Below, one piece after another: positions 17,275-26,479 of a DNA stretch of 64,000 bases. The position numbers and the translations under genes were made by a program. Numbering within the stretch: the stretch's first letter is position 1; each line of letters begins with the position of its first letter. The DNA is taken from NCBI GenBank assembly GCA_027309085.1, contig DAIDDL010000013.1, positions 22,176-86,175 on the forward strand, read 5' to 3'. The notes beneath the pieces were generated by a model, which was not told the origin of the DNA, did not search any database, and worked only from the letters and a program-made list of their open reading frames with translations. Source of the DNA: Sulfobacillus sp. (GTDB taxonomy: Bacteria; Bacillota; Sulfobacillia; Sulfobacillales; Sulfobacillaceae).

Positions 17275-18642
17275 CTATGCCTGCACCAAATCCTGCCAAA
17301 TCTTCGCAATCCGGAGAATTTTTTCCTCCTGCCAGTAGTCCCCCACAATCTGCGCATTCGCAGAAAATCCTTCGGCATTCACTGCCACAGGAATTGTCGC
17401 GGCGGGCAGACCCAGCAGATTAAACAAAGATGTAAACCACACCAGGATATTGCGGATGTCAGCAGCCTCCCCGCCGTATCCCGTCAGGGTCTGCGTGTCC
17501 AAATCAGGCGGGTAGACCGGTACCGACGGCATGATGATGCCGTCACACGCCTGGGCGCTAAACCATGCCCGGTAGGTCTGCACCAGTTCGGTCCGGGCCC
17601 TGAGCGCCTCGATATACTGCACGGCCAAGTACGACGAGCGGGAGACCAGTCTCTTCCGCACATCAGGCTGATAGTCCCAGGGACGTTCCTGGAGCCAGCG
17701 CCAGTGATAATTGGCCGCCTCCGCTCCAATTATCACCGTTTGTGCCGCCCGCACGCGCTCGGTGTCTGGAAGATCGCCACGGACAATCTCAACCCTTCCC
17801 CTACGGACCAACTGCTCCACGGCCCACTCAAAGCGCCCATTGAGGTCAGCATCCAGCGCCTGCCACTGTGGCCCTTGCGGCCAGAAAAGCCGCAGGGGAG
17901 CGCTTGGGTCAAGAGGTGTGGACCGCATCCATTCCACGGACACCACCGGCTGCTCCGCAATCACATTCAGCACAAGCGCCAAGTCTTCCACGGTGCGCGC
18001 CAGCGGTCCCACGTGGTCAAGCGTCCATGACAGGGGAATCACCCCCTCCCGGCTGACCCTGCCGTATGTGGGTTTGAGACCCGCTATGCCGCACAGGGCA
18101 GCCGGGATGCGCACCGAGCCCCCCGTATCTGTCCCCAATGCGGCCGGGAACAGCCCGGACGCCACCACAACCGCCGAGCCGCCGCTGGATCCTCCAGACA
18201 TTTTGCGGGAGTCGACGGGATTTTTCACTGGCCCGAAATAAGAGCTGGTGCTAGTTGGCCCAAACGCGAACTCGTGGAGATTCAGTTTGCCGATATCGAC
18301 ATTCGCCCCTGCCGCGCGCAACCGCGCAACAACCACGCCGTCGGACACGGGACGGTAATCCCTGAGGATCTTTGAGCCCGCAGTGGTCGGCACCCCGGCG
18401 GTTTCGAACAGGTCTTTGAGGCCGACCGGAATCCCGTCGAGAATTCCGCGTGCCTGGCCCTTCCGGAATCGGTCCCAGGACGATTCGGCCGTCTTCCTAG
18501 CGCGCTCAAAATCCACCGACACAAAGGCATTGGTCTGCGACTGCACAGCCGGCTGGCTGGCATGGATCCGTTCAAGCAGGGCGACGGGGTCATCGGTTCC
18601 ACTCAGAAAATTCTGGTGCAGCCGCTCAATCTGGGAGGACAT
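17275..18642 (-). CDS. Amidase signature enzyme
   Basis: 455 residues; ATG 18642 after CAGGGAGGGCACCCC. The Ser-cisSer-Lys triad reads K76 in GLKDLFETAG, S152 in the GGSSGGS loop and S176 in GTDTGGSVRIPAA. Length and motif spacing match AtzE/GatA-type amidases acting on small amides in the cytosol. A 65-residue gene precedes and overlaps it by 17 bases, recalling the small partner subunits of some amidases (GatC, AtzG). No gatB lies nearby, so a role in transamidation of tRNA is not supported. Confidence 0.88.
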   Translation of the reverse strand: MSSQIERLHQNFLSGTDDPVALLERIHASQPAVQSQTNAFVSVDFERARKTAESSWDRFRKGQARGILDGIPVGLKDLFETAGVPTTAGSKILRDYRPVSDGVVVARLRAAGANVDIGKLNLHEFAFGPTSTSSYFGPVKNPVDSRKMSGGSSGGSAVVVASGLFPAALGTDTGGSVRIPAALCGIAGLKPTYGRVSREGVIPLSWTLDHVGPLARTVEDLALVLNVIAEQPVVSVEWMRSTPLDPSAPLRLFWPQGPQWQALDADLNGRFEWAVEQLVRRGRVEIVRGDLPDTERVRAAQTVIIGAEAANYHWRWLQERPWDYQPDVRKRLVSRSSYLAVQYIEALRARTELVQTYRAWFSAQACDGIIMPSVPVYPPDLDTQTLTGYGGEAADIRNILVWFTSLFNLLGLPAATIPVAVNAEGFSANAQIVGDYWQEEKILRIAKIWQDLVQA

Positions 18643-18823
18643 GGGGTGCCCTCCCTGCTGCATGGGGGACCGGCGGTGTGAAAGGCTCTGCCCGGTTGAG
18701 GGCCTTAGGCGCCAAGGCGCGGATGACCATGCCCATTCCCGCTTGATCCCAAATGTCTTCACCCAATGCATCCATACCCAGCACCTCATTCAAAATCTGG
18801 CCAAATGGGTCACTGCGCTCCAT
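18626..18823 (-). CDS. Small protein translationally coupled to the amidase
   Basis: 65 residues. The start is strongly supported by CCAGGAGGAGAATCCCT just before ATG 18823, and the gene ends 17 bases inside the amidase. The sequence starts with an acidic amphipathic helix (FGQILNEVLGMDALGEDIWDQAG), here quoted as FGQILNEVLGMDALG then EDIWDQAG, then IRALAPKAL and a Pro-rich tail PFTPPVPHAAG. I recognise no family. By position and size it could be an amidase partner of the AtzG or GatC kind, which wrap a Pro-rich tail around the enzyme; this is inference. Confidence 0.6.
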   Translation of the reverse strand: MERSDPFGQILNEVLGMDALGEDIWDQAGMGMVIRALAPKALNRAEPFTPPVPHAAGRAPHVLPD

Positions 18824-18844
18824 AGGGATTCTCCTCCTGGTGGG

Positions 18845-18873
18845 TTGTCGTGATTATGGATGTATTATACAAT
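18845..18873 (+). promoter_or_regulatory. Promoter of the dehydratase pair, overlapping a divergent promoter
   Basis: TTGTCG at 18845-18850 and TACAAT at 18868-18873 have exactly 17 bases between them. On the other strand a perfect TATAAT occupies 18869-18864 and would serve the small gene/amidase operon. The two -10 boxes overlap, so polymerase cannot occupy both at once. Confidence 0.55.
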
Positions 18874-18939
18874 GCCCATGCCCGCTGTGCCTCTCCGACA
18901 AGGATGCGCAACCCGACTCCACGAAAATGAGGGATAATA

Positions 18940-19377
18940 ATGCAATGGACTGATGAACTCATTGGCAGACACTCAGCACCGCGGGTGCACCATATTGACC
19001 GGTGCGCTCTGCAGCAATTTTCCCGCGCAATCGGCCTCACTTATCCCCCCTACTGCGATACTGAATCTGCCCTAGAGGCCGGTTATCCCGACGTGATAGC
19101 CCCGCCCACCTTCCCATTCACGCTAGCCGCGAACGCGATTCCCGGTATTGACATGCCGGCTGCCGGCATCATTCACGGAGAGCAGGACTTCGAATATGGG
19201 GCGCCGATTGCCGCAGGCGACCATATCAGCGTGGTCAGCTCGATTCACGCGCTAAAGCGCCGAGCTAAAATGGTCTTCCTGACTATCCGGACAGTGGGCA
19301 CCAATCAGAGGGATGAAGAGGCTTTTGTGTCCCAGAGCCTGCTGCTGATCAATACCAGCACACAGGAGGTGGGGTAA
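18940..19377 (+). CDS. FAS1-like dehydratase domain protein (HadA/MaoC N-terminal type)
   Basis: 145 residues, ATG after GAGGGATAATA. It has the hotdog features of the N-terminal MaoC-like (HadA) half: an N-terminal helix with LQQFSRAIGLTYPPY, APPTFPFTL, GIIHGEQDFEYGAPIAAGD and a final strand ending SQSLLLINT. This half usually lacks the catalytic Asp/His pair and supports the partner. The stop TAA shares one base with the ATG of the next gene, so a heterodimer with that protein is likely, acting on 3-hydroxyacyl thioesters. Confidence 0.8.
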   Translation: MQWTDELIGRHSAPRVHHIDRCALQQFSRAIGLTYPPYCDTESALEAGYPDVIAPPTFPFTLAANAIPGIDMPAAGIIHGEQDFEYGAPIAAGDHISVVSSIHALKRRAKMVFLTIRTVGTNQRDEEAFVSQSLLLINTSTQEVG

Positions 19378-19802
19378 TGTTTGTGCCAGAATCGCTGGGA
19401 CCCGTGGAAATTTCTGTGACGCGGGAACAATTAGTGCGCTACGCCGCCGCTTCAGGAGATTTCAACCCCATTCACTACGACACCCTCACCGCCCAGTCGT
19501 TTGGGCTGCCAGGGGTCATCATCCACGGCATGCTCAGCATGGGTCTGTGGGACCTTCTCTTTGTCCCCTTCTACCAAGAAGGCTACCGGATTACACAGTT
19601 TCATGCCCGTTTCCGCCAAATCGTGCAGCCGTCTCAGCTGATACTGAGCGGCACCGTGAACTCGCCAGGACCTGCGGAACTGCGGGTGACCCTCGCGGCC
19701 CATATCAAGGGCGAAAGCAAGGCCGCAGTGACCGGAGAGGCGGCACTGGTGCTTACCCCGCGCGCCAGTCACGGTACAGCGACCGGCCAAGTCCGGCCAT
19801 AA
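19377..19802 (+). CDS. MaoC-like hotdog dehydratase (HadB type)
   Basis: 141 residues. Contains the hydratase-2 signature: SGDFNPIHYD with catalytic Asp and His, then GLPGVIIHGML. Together with the preceding HadA-like protein it should hydrate or dehydrate (R)-3-hydroxyacyl or related thioesters in the cytosol. The start is a TAATG stop-start overlap. The 3' end runs 50 bp into the convergent CPBP-like gene, an unusually long overlap for two real genes, although both frames look genuine. Confidence 0.85.
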   Translation: MFVPESLGPVEISVTREQLVRYAAASGDFNPIHYDTLTAQSFGLPGVIIHGMLSMGLWDLLFVPFYQEGYRITQFHARFRQIVQPSQLILSGTVNSPGPAELRVTLAAHIKGESKAAVTGEAALVLTPRASHGTATGQVRP

Positions 19803-20538
19803 TCATGGCCAGTGCCGCCAGGATCCAGAAATAGCGCACCCAGAGGCTTCCTGACGGTCCAAAAGTCAACACCATGGCCATCGTGTCCATAAGGATGTGC
19901 GCGACAAGAGGCACTACGATGTCTCCTGTCGCCATCATGTAGAGCACCCACGGCAGGACACTCATCCCAATGGTCCACATGGTCCATGGCCCCCAAAACG
20001 GCACATGCCACAAGCCAAACAGCGCGGCGGCCAACAGGGCCACACCAAAGCGCTGCCACGCCGAAGATGGCCGCAGAAACTGCCAGAGAAAGGCCATCGC
20101 CCCAATCAGCAGCAGATTTTCCACAGGCAGCACCAGAGGGAACTGCCACAGCATCCGCGCGGCCCCATGCCACGTCATCCGGTCCAGGCCGGATTGCTGT
20201 GGGTTGAATCCCAAAAGCCGCTGGGCAACATCACCCAAAGCCGTGCTGGCAATCAGCACGAGAACACTCTGGCCTAAAGTCGCTTCTGTCCACCGGGCCG
20301 TGGCCAGAATTTTGGGGACGAAAGGCCAGCTCAGAGCCGTGAACAGCAGAGCTCCATACGCATACCCTGCCATGCTGCTTTTGGTCAGGGGAGATAGAAC
20401 CAAAACCGCGGAGGACCCTACAACGGTGGCCACGAAAAGCCGCAGCATCGAGACGGGCTGTATCAGGGACAGGAATTGTGGCGGGGGCGGGCTCAGGACC
20501 CCGGGCCAATATTGCGCAAAGCGCCGATGTTTTTTCAT
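19753..20538 (-). CDS. CPBP-like intramembrane protein
   Basis: 261 residues; ATG 20538 after ACAGGGTGAAACC. Seven or eight hydrophobic segments. The second half has FGLWHVPFWGPW and VPLVAHILMDTMAMV, matching the His-bearing motifs 2 and 3 of CPBP (Abi/CAAX-like) proteases. The first motif, usually E-E-x-x-x-R, reads PVENLLLIG, with a single Glu and no Arg, so catalysis is uncertain. The C-terminal 50 bp are antisense to the HadB-like gene. Confidence 0.65.
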   Translation of the reverse strand: MKKHRRFAQYWPGVLSPPPPQFLSLIQPVSMLRLFVATVVGSSAVLVLSPLTKSSMAGYAYGALLFTALSWPFVPKILATARWTEATLGQSVLVLIASTALGDVAQRLLGFNPQQSGLDRMTWHGAARMLWQFPLVLPVENLLLIGAMAFLWQFLRPSSAWQRFGVALLAAALFGLWHVPFWGPWTMWTIGMSVLPWVLYMMATGDIVVPLVAHILMDTMAMVLTFGPSGSLWVRYFWILAALAMIMAGLGRSLYRDWRAG

Positions 20539-20584
20539 GGTTTCACCCTGTACATGCATAAGCGGGGCGGGCTCGTCTTATGAC

Positions 20585-20610
20585 AAAAAAAGAGCCGCCG
20601 CGGCGGCTCT
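20585..20610 (-). terminator. Intrinsic terminator of the aldo/keto reductase gene
   Basis: AGAGCCGCCG (20591-20600) is followed immediately by CGGCGGCTCT (20601-20610). On the minus strand the stem is followed by six T (20590-20585). It lies 11 bp after the stop. Confidence 0.85.
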
Positions 20611-20621
20611 TTAGGACACCT

Positions 20622-21575
20622 TTACTGCAAAATATCCTCAATCCGCCTGAGGGCATCCGCAGACAGGTGAACATCGACCGCCTTGACATTTTCCGTAATC
20701 TGCTCAGGCCGCGACGCGCCGATCAAGGCACTCGCAATCCCCGGCTGCCGGAGGATCCAGGCCAGGGCCAGTTGGCTCAGCGACAGTCCCAAATCTTGCG
20801 CCACCAGCAGAAGGGCTTCAATCTTGTCTAAATTCTCCTCCGTCAGGTACCGCGTAATGAAATTGCTGACCTCTTTAGTCGTCGCCCGAGATCCTTCGGG
20901 CAAGGCCTGTCCCTTGCGGTACTTCCCAGTCAAGAGACCCTGCGCCACAGGCGAGAACACCACCACGCCGATTCCGCTCTGTTCACACAGCGGAAGCACA
21001 GCCTGCTCGATATAGCGGGAAAACATATTGTAGACCGGCTGGCTTGCACGCAGGGGGTGCAGCGCCAAAGCGGTCTGCACCGTCACCGCTTCGGCAATTT
21101 TCTCGGCAGGCCACTCGCTGACACCACCGAAAAGGATCTTGCCCGCCCGGACCTGGTCATCGATAGTCCCCAGAATTTCTTCCATTTCCGTATCCGGATC
21201 GTAACGGTGGCAGTAAAAAATATCGACGTAGTCGGTTCCCAGCGCCTTCAGGCTCTGGTCGAGCTGGGTGATTAAGTGCTTGCGGCTCAGACCGCGGTCA
21301 TTGACACCGGGGCCCACAGGCCAGAATGCCTTAGTTGTCAGAACGTAAGAGTCCCGAGCAAAAGGGGCTAGAGCCTGGTTCAGAAAACGTTCCGCGGCGT
21401 GGGGCGTGCTGCCATAGACGTTGGCGCAGTCAAAATGGTTGATGCCCAACTCATAGGCATGGTGCACACAAGACTCTGCCGTATTCTGCTCCGTCACCGT
21501 GCCGTACGTGAGCCAACTGCCTAGCGCAATTTCGGAAACTTTGATTCCTGACTTTCCCAAACGACGATATTTCAT
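20622..21575 (-). CDS. Aldo/keto reductase, potassium-channel-beta-like group
   Basis: 317 residues, ATG after AACAGGAGGTCATTGG. Conserved AKR tetrad: D and Y in FDCANVYG, K in TTKAFW, H in YCHRYDPDTE. MKYRRLGKSGIKVSEIALGSWLT (MKYRRLGKSGIKVSE) is the usual beginning, and the C-terminal IGASRPEQITENVKA is the NADPH 2'-phosphate-binding end. The enzyme reduces carbonyls with NADPH in the cytosol; the natural substrate is unknown. A good terminator follows. Confidence 0.92.
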   Translation of the reverse strand: MKYRRLGKSGIKVSEIALGSWLTYGTVTEQNTAESCVHHAYELGINHFDCANVYGSTPHAAERFLNQALAPFARDSYVLTTKAFWPVGPGVNDRGLSRKHLITQLDQSLKALGTDYVDIFYCHRYDPDTEMEEILGTIDDQVRAGKILFGGVSEWPAEKIAEAVTVQTALALHPLRASQPVYNMFSRYIEQAVLPLCEQSGIGVVVFSPVAQGLLTGKYRKGQALPEGSRATTKEVSNFITRYLTEENLDKIEALLLVAQDLGLSLSQLALAWILRQPGIASALIGASRPEQITENVKAVDVHLSADALRRIEDILQ

Positions 21576-21629
21576 CCAATGACCTCCTGTTATGGTGAAT
21601 AAATGTTTGCATCTTCGCTGCTTCGGTCT

Positions 21630-23213
21630 CTAAGACAGCGGCGTCTGGACCGACTCCGGAATGAGAAGAGACGATTCGTACAGACGCATGGCCGGATCCT
21701 TGTCCTGCAGTCTGGCCAGTGTGTACTGGTCCTCCACCAGCAGAACCGGCCGGTCACCGGAATCGAGCACGACCGTAGCGCGGTCAAACCGTCCCAGTTC
21801 AGGCCGCGGACCATCAATCCAACGGGCCATCACATAGTGCATAGGGCGTATTGTCACATCCACCCCGTATTCGTTTTTCATGCGAAACTCCAGGACCTCA
21901 AACTGCAGCGGGCCCACTACTCCCAAATACACTTGGGGTCCCCCATCTGTCGGGTGAAAGACCTGAATCAGTCCTTCTTCTGTCAATTCCTTCAAGCCAC
22001 GCTGGTACTGCTTATGTTTGAGCGCGTATTTCAGCTCGACTTCCCCGAAATGCTCCGGGCTGAATCGCGGAAACCCGGTAAATTCAAAAGCCGAACCCTC
22101 CGTCAGCGTGTCGCCGATATGAAAGAGCCCCGCGTCATGCAGCCCAATCACATCTCCCGCAAAAGCTTCCTCCACAATGGAGCGGTCCTGTGCCAGGAAC
22201 TGCTGGGGTTGATTCAAGCGAATCACCCGCTGGGTGCGGACATGCGTGACGGCCATTCCCCGTTCAAAGCGGCCCGAGGCAATGCGCACAAAGGCAATGC
22301 GGTCGCGGTGCTGGGGATTCATGTTGGCCTGGATCTTGAAGACAAATCCGCTGAAGGTTTCCGCGTCGGGCGAGATCGGCCCAATAGAACTAATCCGGGG
22401 AGTCGGGGACGGCGCCAACGCCAAAAACGTATCCAGGAAGCTCTGCACCCCAAAGTTCGCAATAGCGCTGCCAAAAAACACGGGGCTCAGTTCCCCCGCA
22501 TTGACCCTGTCCTCCGCAAAGACTTCCCCGGCTCCAACCATCAGTTCCAGAGCTTCATCCAGAGCACGGCGCTGGTCCTCCGGAATCTTGTCCGCCAGTT
22601 GCTTGATGTCCGCGATTTGGTAGTCTTGCCGTTCCCGGTCAAAATACTCAAACCGCCCACGGCGCACGTCATAAATGCCGCGAAAATCCAGTCCCATCCC
22701 TACTGGCCAGTTCATAGGAAAAGTCTGAATGCCCAGCACCCTCTCAATTTCCTGGAGAAGGTCCCAAGGATCTTTCCCCTCACGGTCCAGTTTGTTGATG
22801 AACGTGAAGACAGGAATATGCCGCTTGGCAGCCACCTGAAACAGCTTGATCGTCTGCGGTTCAACCCCTTTGGCCGCATCAATCACCATCACTGCACTGT
22901 CGGCCGCCAACAGTGTCCGGTAAGTATCCTCACTGAAATCCTGGTGGCCGGGGGTATCCAGCAAATTCACCCGATACCCTTGGTAATAAAACTGCAAGAC
23001 CGTAGAGGTCACGGAAATGCCCCTCTGCTGCTCAATGGCCATCCAGTCGGAACGGGCATGCGCTTGTTGCCGTCTGGCTTTGACGGCGCCCGCCTCCCGG
23101 ATCGCCCCGCCAAACAGCAGCAATTTTTCGGTCAGGGTCGTCTTTCCGGCATCCGGGTGGGAAATGATGGCGAAAGTCCGCCCTTGCCTGATGTCTTGTG
23201 TCCACTTGCTCAC
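21630..23213 (-). CDS. prfC: Peptide chain release factor 3
   Basis: 527 residues, the normal length of RF3. GTPase motifs are intact: P-loop SHPDAGKTT at 18-26, the switch I region [25 protein letters not shown], and NKLDRE. The C-terminal half follows the RF3 pattern with HVGDTLTEG replaced by [23 protein letters not shown] (quoted as [14 protein letters not shown]). RF3 recycles RF1 and RF2 from the ribosome after termination. Downstream is the aldo/keto reductase, 54 bp away; upstream, divergently, is aconitase. Confidence 0.95.
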   Translation of the reverse strand: MSKWTQDIRQGRTFAIISHPDAGKTTLTEKLLLFGGAIREAGAVKARRQQAHARSDWMAIEQQRGISVTSTVLQFYYQGYRVNLLDTPGHQDFSEDTYRTLLAADSAVMVIDAAKGVEPQTIKLFQVAAKRHIPVFTFINKLDREGKDPWDLLQEIERVLGIQTFPMNWPVGMGLDFRGIYDVRRGRFEYFDRERQDYQIADIKQLADKIPEDQRRALDEALELMVGAGEVFAEDRVNAGELSPVFFGSAIANFGVQSFLDTFLALAPSPTPRISSIGPISPDAETFSGFVFKIQANMNPQHRDRIAFVRIASGRFERGMAVTHVRTQRVIRLNQPQQFLAQDRSIVEEAFAGDVIGLHDAGLFHIGDTLTEGSAFEFTGFPRFSPEHFGEVELKYALKHKQYQRGLKELTEEGLIQVFHPTDGGPQVYLGVVGPLQFEVLEFRMKNEYGVDVTIRPMHYVMARWIDGPRPELGRFDRATVVLDSGDRPVLLVEDQYTLARLQDKDPAMRLYESSLLIPESVQTPLS

Positions 23214-23351
23214 GGTACCCGCCCCTTTATCTGCCTGACCCTTAAATTATATCATCCGCGCGGTGATGCTACACAGTGCCAGGGCTGCAAAGTGGTTTAC
23301 AATAGTCTTGGTCAATTCTGTCTACAAAGTTCAAAATTGAGGTGGCAGACA

Positions 23352-26054
23352 TTGGAAAACACAGTGCTAGATCCTTTCAACGCCCGCGTCGTAACTGCGT
23401 TCGAAGGCCAACCGATTGTATATTTCCGTCTTGAAGCTCTGAATCCCCTGCGGTCTTCATCGATATCCCACCTGCCTTTTTCCATCAAGGTTTTGCTGGA
23501 ATCTGTCTTGCGGCAGGTGGACAACCACCAAATTACCCCGGATGATGTGCGCAGACTGGCGAACTGGGACCCCAAAAATTTCAGCCATGGCGGGGAAATC
23601 CCTTTTAAACCGGCCCGCGTCGTCCTGCAGGACTTTACAGGGGTGCCAGCGGTCGTAGACCTGGCCACCATGCGTGACCAGGTGGCCCTGATGGGACACG
23701 ACCCCAGCCAGATCAATCCACTGGTTCCGGTCGACCTCGTTATTGATCACTCGGTGCAAGTGGATGCATTTGGCACTGCAGCTGCGCTGCAGTTCAACAC
23801 CGATAAAGAATTCGAGCGCAACAATGAGCGCTACCGCCTCCTAAAATGGGCCCAGGATGCATTTCAGAATTTCCGCGCCATTCCTCCCGACACGGGCATC
23901 GTCCACCAAGTCAATCTCGAATACCTCGCCTCGGTGGTCGCTTCTAAAGAGGACCCCGACGGCCATTTGATCTTTCCTGATTCCGTGGTGGGCACGGATT
24001 CCCACACCACGATGGTCAATGGTCTGGGCGTTCTCGGCTGGGGTGTGGGCGGTATCGAGGCTGAGGCCAACATGCTGGGCCAGCCTTTGTATTTTGTCAC
24101 CCCCGCGGTGGTGGGATTTAAAATGACTGGCCGCCTGCGCGAAGGGGTCACTGCCACGGACCTGGCCTTGTCCGTCACCCACATCCTGCGGGAGCACGGC
24201 GTGGTCGGCAAGTTTGTCGAGTTCTTCGGTCCGGGCGTGGCCCAGATGGGTCTGGCAGACCGGGCGACAGTAGCCAACATGGCCCCGGAATACGGCGCCA
24301 CGATGGGCTATTTCCCCGTTGACGAGGAAACTCTGCTCTATTTGCGGCAGACGGGACGCGACCCTGCCCATGTCCGCCTGGTCGAATGGTACCTGAAAGA
24401 GCAGGGGCTGTTCCGTACAGAGCATACACCCGACCCAGACTATTCCGAAGTCATTGAGCTTGACCTCGGGTCCGTCGAGGCCAGCATTGCCGGCCCCAAG
24501 CGACCTCAAGACCGCATAAACCTCAGCGCAATGCCGCAAGCCTTTGAGGAATCTCTTGCGGCTGATACCAGCCAGAGAGGTTTCGGGCTGTCTGAAGCTG
24601 ACCGCCAAAAGCAGACGGAAGTCGTCTGGGAGGATGGCCACCGCGAAACGCTGGGCCAAGGCGCCGTTGTTATCGCGGCTATTACCAGCTGCACCAACAC
24701 CTCCAACCCGCACGTCATGATCGGCGCTGGGCTGCTGGCCAAAAAGGCTGTGGAGAAGGGGCTCCATGTCCGTTCCTTCGTAAAAACCAGTTTAGCACCA
24801 GGATCGCGGGTAGTGACGGAGTATCTGCGGGCCGCAGGACTCTTGCCCTATTTGAACCAGCTGGGTTTTGAAATTGTCGGCTACGGATGCACCACGTGCA
24901 TTGGCAATAGCGGGCCGTTGCCCGAGCCCGTGGCTCAATCCATCCAGGCCAGCGACCTGACCGTGGCCGCGGTATTAAGCGGCAACCGCAATTTCGAAGG
25001 TCGTGTGCATCCCCTGGTGAAAGCTAACTATCTGGCTTCGCCACCGCTCGTCGTGGCCTATGCCCTGGCGGGAACAATGCGCATCAACTGGTCCCGCGAC
25101 CCCATTGGCCAAGACCCTGCAGGTCAGAACGTGTACCTTTCCGACCTGTGGCCGTCCGACGCTGAAATCAGGGATACCCTTAACCAAGCCCTCCAACCTG
25201 AGATGTTTGCGGACCAGTACCAGCAGATTTACCAAGCCAATCCGCTATGGAATCAGCTGCCAGAACTGGGCGGAAAAATTTATGGGTGGGATGCGTCATC
25301 CACCTATATCCAAAAACCGCCTTTCTTTGAACAAGCTGAAGCTAAGGGCCGTGTCATTAGCAATGCGCGCATCCTGGCTCTGTTCGGAGATTCCGTGACC
25401 ACAGACCATATTTCTCCGGCGGGCAATATCGCCGTGGACAGCCCCGCAGGCCGGTACCTGCTCGAGCATGGCGTGAACCCTCGGGACTTCAATTCCTATG
25501 GATCGCGCCGCGGCAATCACGAAGTCATGATGCGTGGCACCTTTGCCAACATCCGCATCCACAATGCCATGGTTCCGGGCACAGAAGGGGGCATTACCCG
25601 GTTCGTGCCTACAGGCGACATCATGCCCATATTTGACGCCGCGATGCGCTACCAGGAAGCCCACGTGCCCTTGGTCGTTTTTGCCGGCAAGGAATACGGC
25701 ACTGGCAGCTCACGCGATTGGGCAGCCAAAGGAACCAAGCTTTTGGGAGTGCAGGCCGTAGTGGCTCAGAGCTTCGAGCGCATTCACCGCAGCAACCTGG
25801 TAGGCATGGGAATCCTCCCGCTGCAGTTTCAACCGGGAGAATCCTGGCAGACATTGGGCATCCAAGGCGATGAGACCGTCACAATCGAACTGCCGGCAGA
25901 GCTTGAGCCCAGCGCCCTAGTCACATTGCGGCTCATGGCGGCTGACGGGGCGACCCGGACATTCTCCGCCGTTGCCCGCCTCGACACCCCGGTGGATGTG
26001 GAATACTACCGCAACAACGGGATCTTGCAAACCGTGTTAAATCAGATGGCCTAG
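23352..26054 (+). CDS. acnA: Aconitate hydratase A
   Basis: 900 residues from TTG 23352, preceded by GAGGTGGCAGACA; the frame stays open far upstream but that part is antisense to prfC and has no homology. The 4Fe-4S ligands are C447 ([11 protein letters not shown]), C513 and C516 ([12 protein letters not shown]). [21 protein letters not shown] ([14 protein letters not shown]) and [15 protein letters not shown] of the swivel domain are textbook AcnA. It interconverts citrate and isocitrate in the cytosol and belongs to the IRP1/AcnA branch by length. A two-hairpin region follows. Confidence 0.96.
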   Translation: MENTVLDPFNARVVTAFEGQPIVYFRLEALNPLRSSSISHLPFSIKVLLESVLRQVDNHQITPDDVRRLANWDPKNFSHGGEIPFKPARVVLQDFTGVPAVVDLATMRDQVALMGHDPSQINPLVPVDLVIDHSVQVDAFGTAAALQFNTDKEFERNNERYRLLKWAQDAFQNFRAIPPDTGIVHQVNLEYLASVVASKEDPDGHLIFPDSVVGTDSHTTMVNGLGVLGWGVGGIEAEANMLGQPLYFVTPAVVGFKMTGRLREGVTATDLALSVTHILREHGVVGKFVEFFGPGVAQMGLADRATVANMAPEYGATMGYFPVDEETLLYLRQTGRDPAHVRLVEWYLKEQGLFRTEHTPDPDYSEVIELDLGSVEASIAGPKRPQDRINLSAMPQAFEESLAADTSQRGFGLSEADRQKQTEVVWEDGHRETLGQGAVVIAAITSCTNTSNPHVMIGAGLLAKKAVEKGLHVRSFVKTSLAPGSRVVTEYLRAAGLLPYLNQLGFEIVGYGCTTCIGNSGPLPEPVAQSIQASDLTVAAVLSGNRNFEGRVHPLVKANYLASPPLVVAYALAGTMRINWSRDPIGQDPAGQNVYLSDLWPSDAEIRDTLNQALQPEMFADQYQQIYQANPLWNQLPELGGKIYGWDASSTYIQKPPFFEQAEAKGRVISNARILALFGDSVTTDHISPAGNIAVDSPAGRYLLEHGVNPRDFNSYGSRRGNHEVMMRGTFANIRIHNAMVPGTEGGITRFVPTGDIMPIFDAAMRYQEAHVPLVVFAGKEYGTGSSRDWAAKGTKLLGVQAVVAQSFERIHRSNLVGMGILPLQFQPGESWQTLGIQGDETVTIELPAELEPSALVTLRLMAADGATRTFSAVARLDTPVDVEYYRNNGILQTVLNQMA

Positions 26055-26070
26055 CTTCACAATATCAGAC

Positions 26071-26099
26071 AGGCGCGCGGAACCATTCCGCGCGCCTTT
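26071..26099 (+). terminator. Intrinsic terminator after acnA
   Basis: AGGCGCGCGGAA (26071-26082) pairs with TTCCGCGCGCCT (26086-26097), three-base loop, followed by TTTG. It begins 17 bp after the stop. Confidence 0.75.
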
Positions 26100-26105
26100 G
26101 CGTCA

Positions 26106-26152
26106 AGTGGCTGAGCCTCATCGACCACGCTGGTCCACGAGGCTCAGCCACT
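26106..26152. repeat. Second long inverted repeat after acnA
   Basis: AGTGGCTGAGCCTC (26106-26119) is repeated inverted as GAGGCTCAGCCACT (26139-26152); the spacer contains a further GACCA/TGGTC hairpin. It lies only 7 bp after the acnA terminator. The rest of the gap to 26479 shows no gene; it becomes AT-rich from about 26330 and should hold the permease promoter. Confidence 0.6.
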
Positions 26153-26479
26153 ATCAATGATTCCCAACACTGCGTCAGCTCCTATCAGGAACCCATTAAA
26201 GCCGCCCTCCGAACTGCACCGCAAACTTGTGTAAGCTAAGCGCAATGGGCCAAAGATTTTCCGCATGGCCTCCTGCCCCGCCCGCAATGACCAGTCCCCG
26301 CTTCAGACTAGAAGCAGAGACGGCCGGATCGCGCCCTAATGTTTTTCAGAAAAGTCTTTGGAAACATAATTCGGCAGCTTTTTCCCCGCCTCTTGCAATT
26401 ATTTTATGCAGCAGTATAGTTATGCAGTGCGTTTTCATGATTCACCAATTTACTGTACGAAAGTTTCAGGGGGGATTCC

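Noticed and set aside
21603..23351. A frame open for 583 codons upstream of and in frame with aconitase
   Set aside because: It is entirely antisense to prfC, has no ribosome binding site, and its translation shows no domain; the aconitase start with GAGGTG at 23352 explains the gene.
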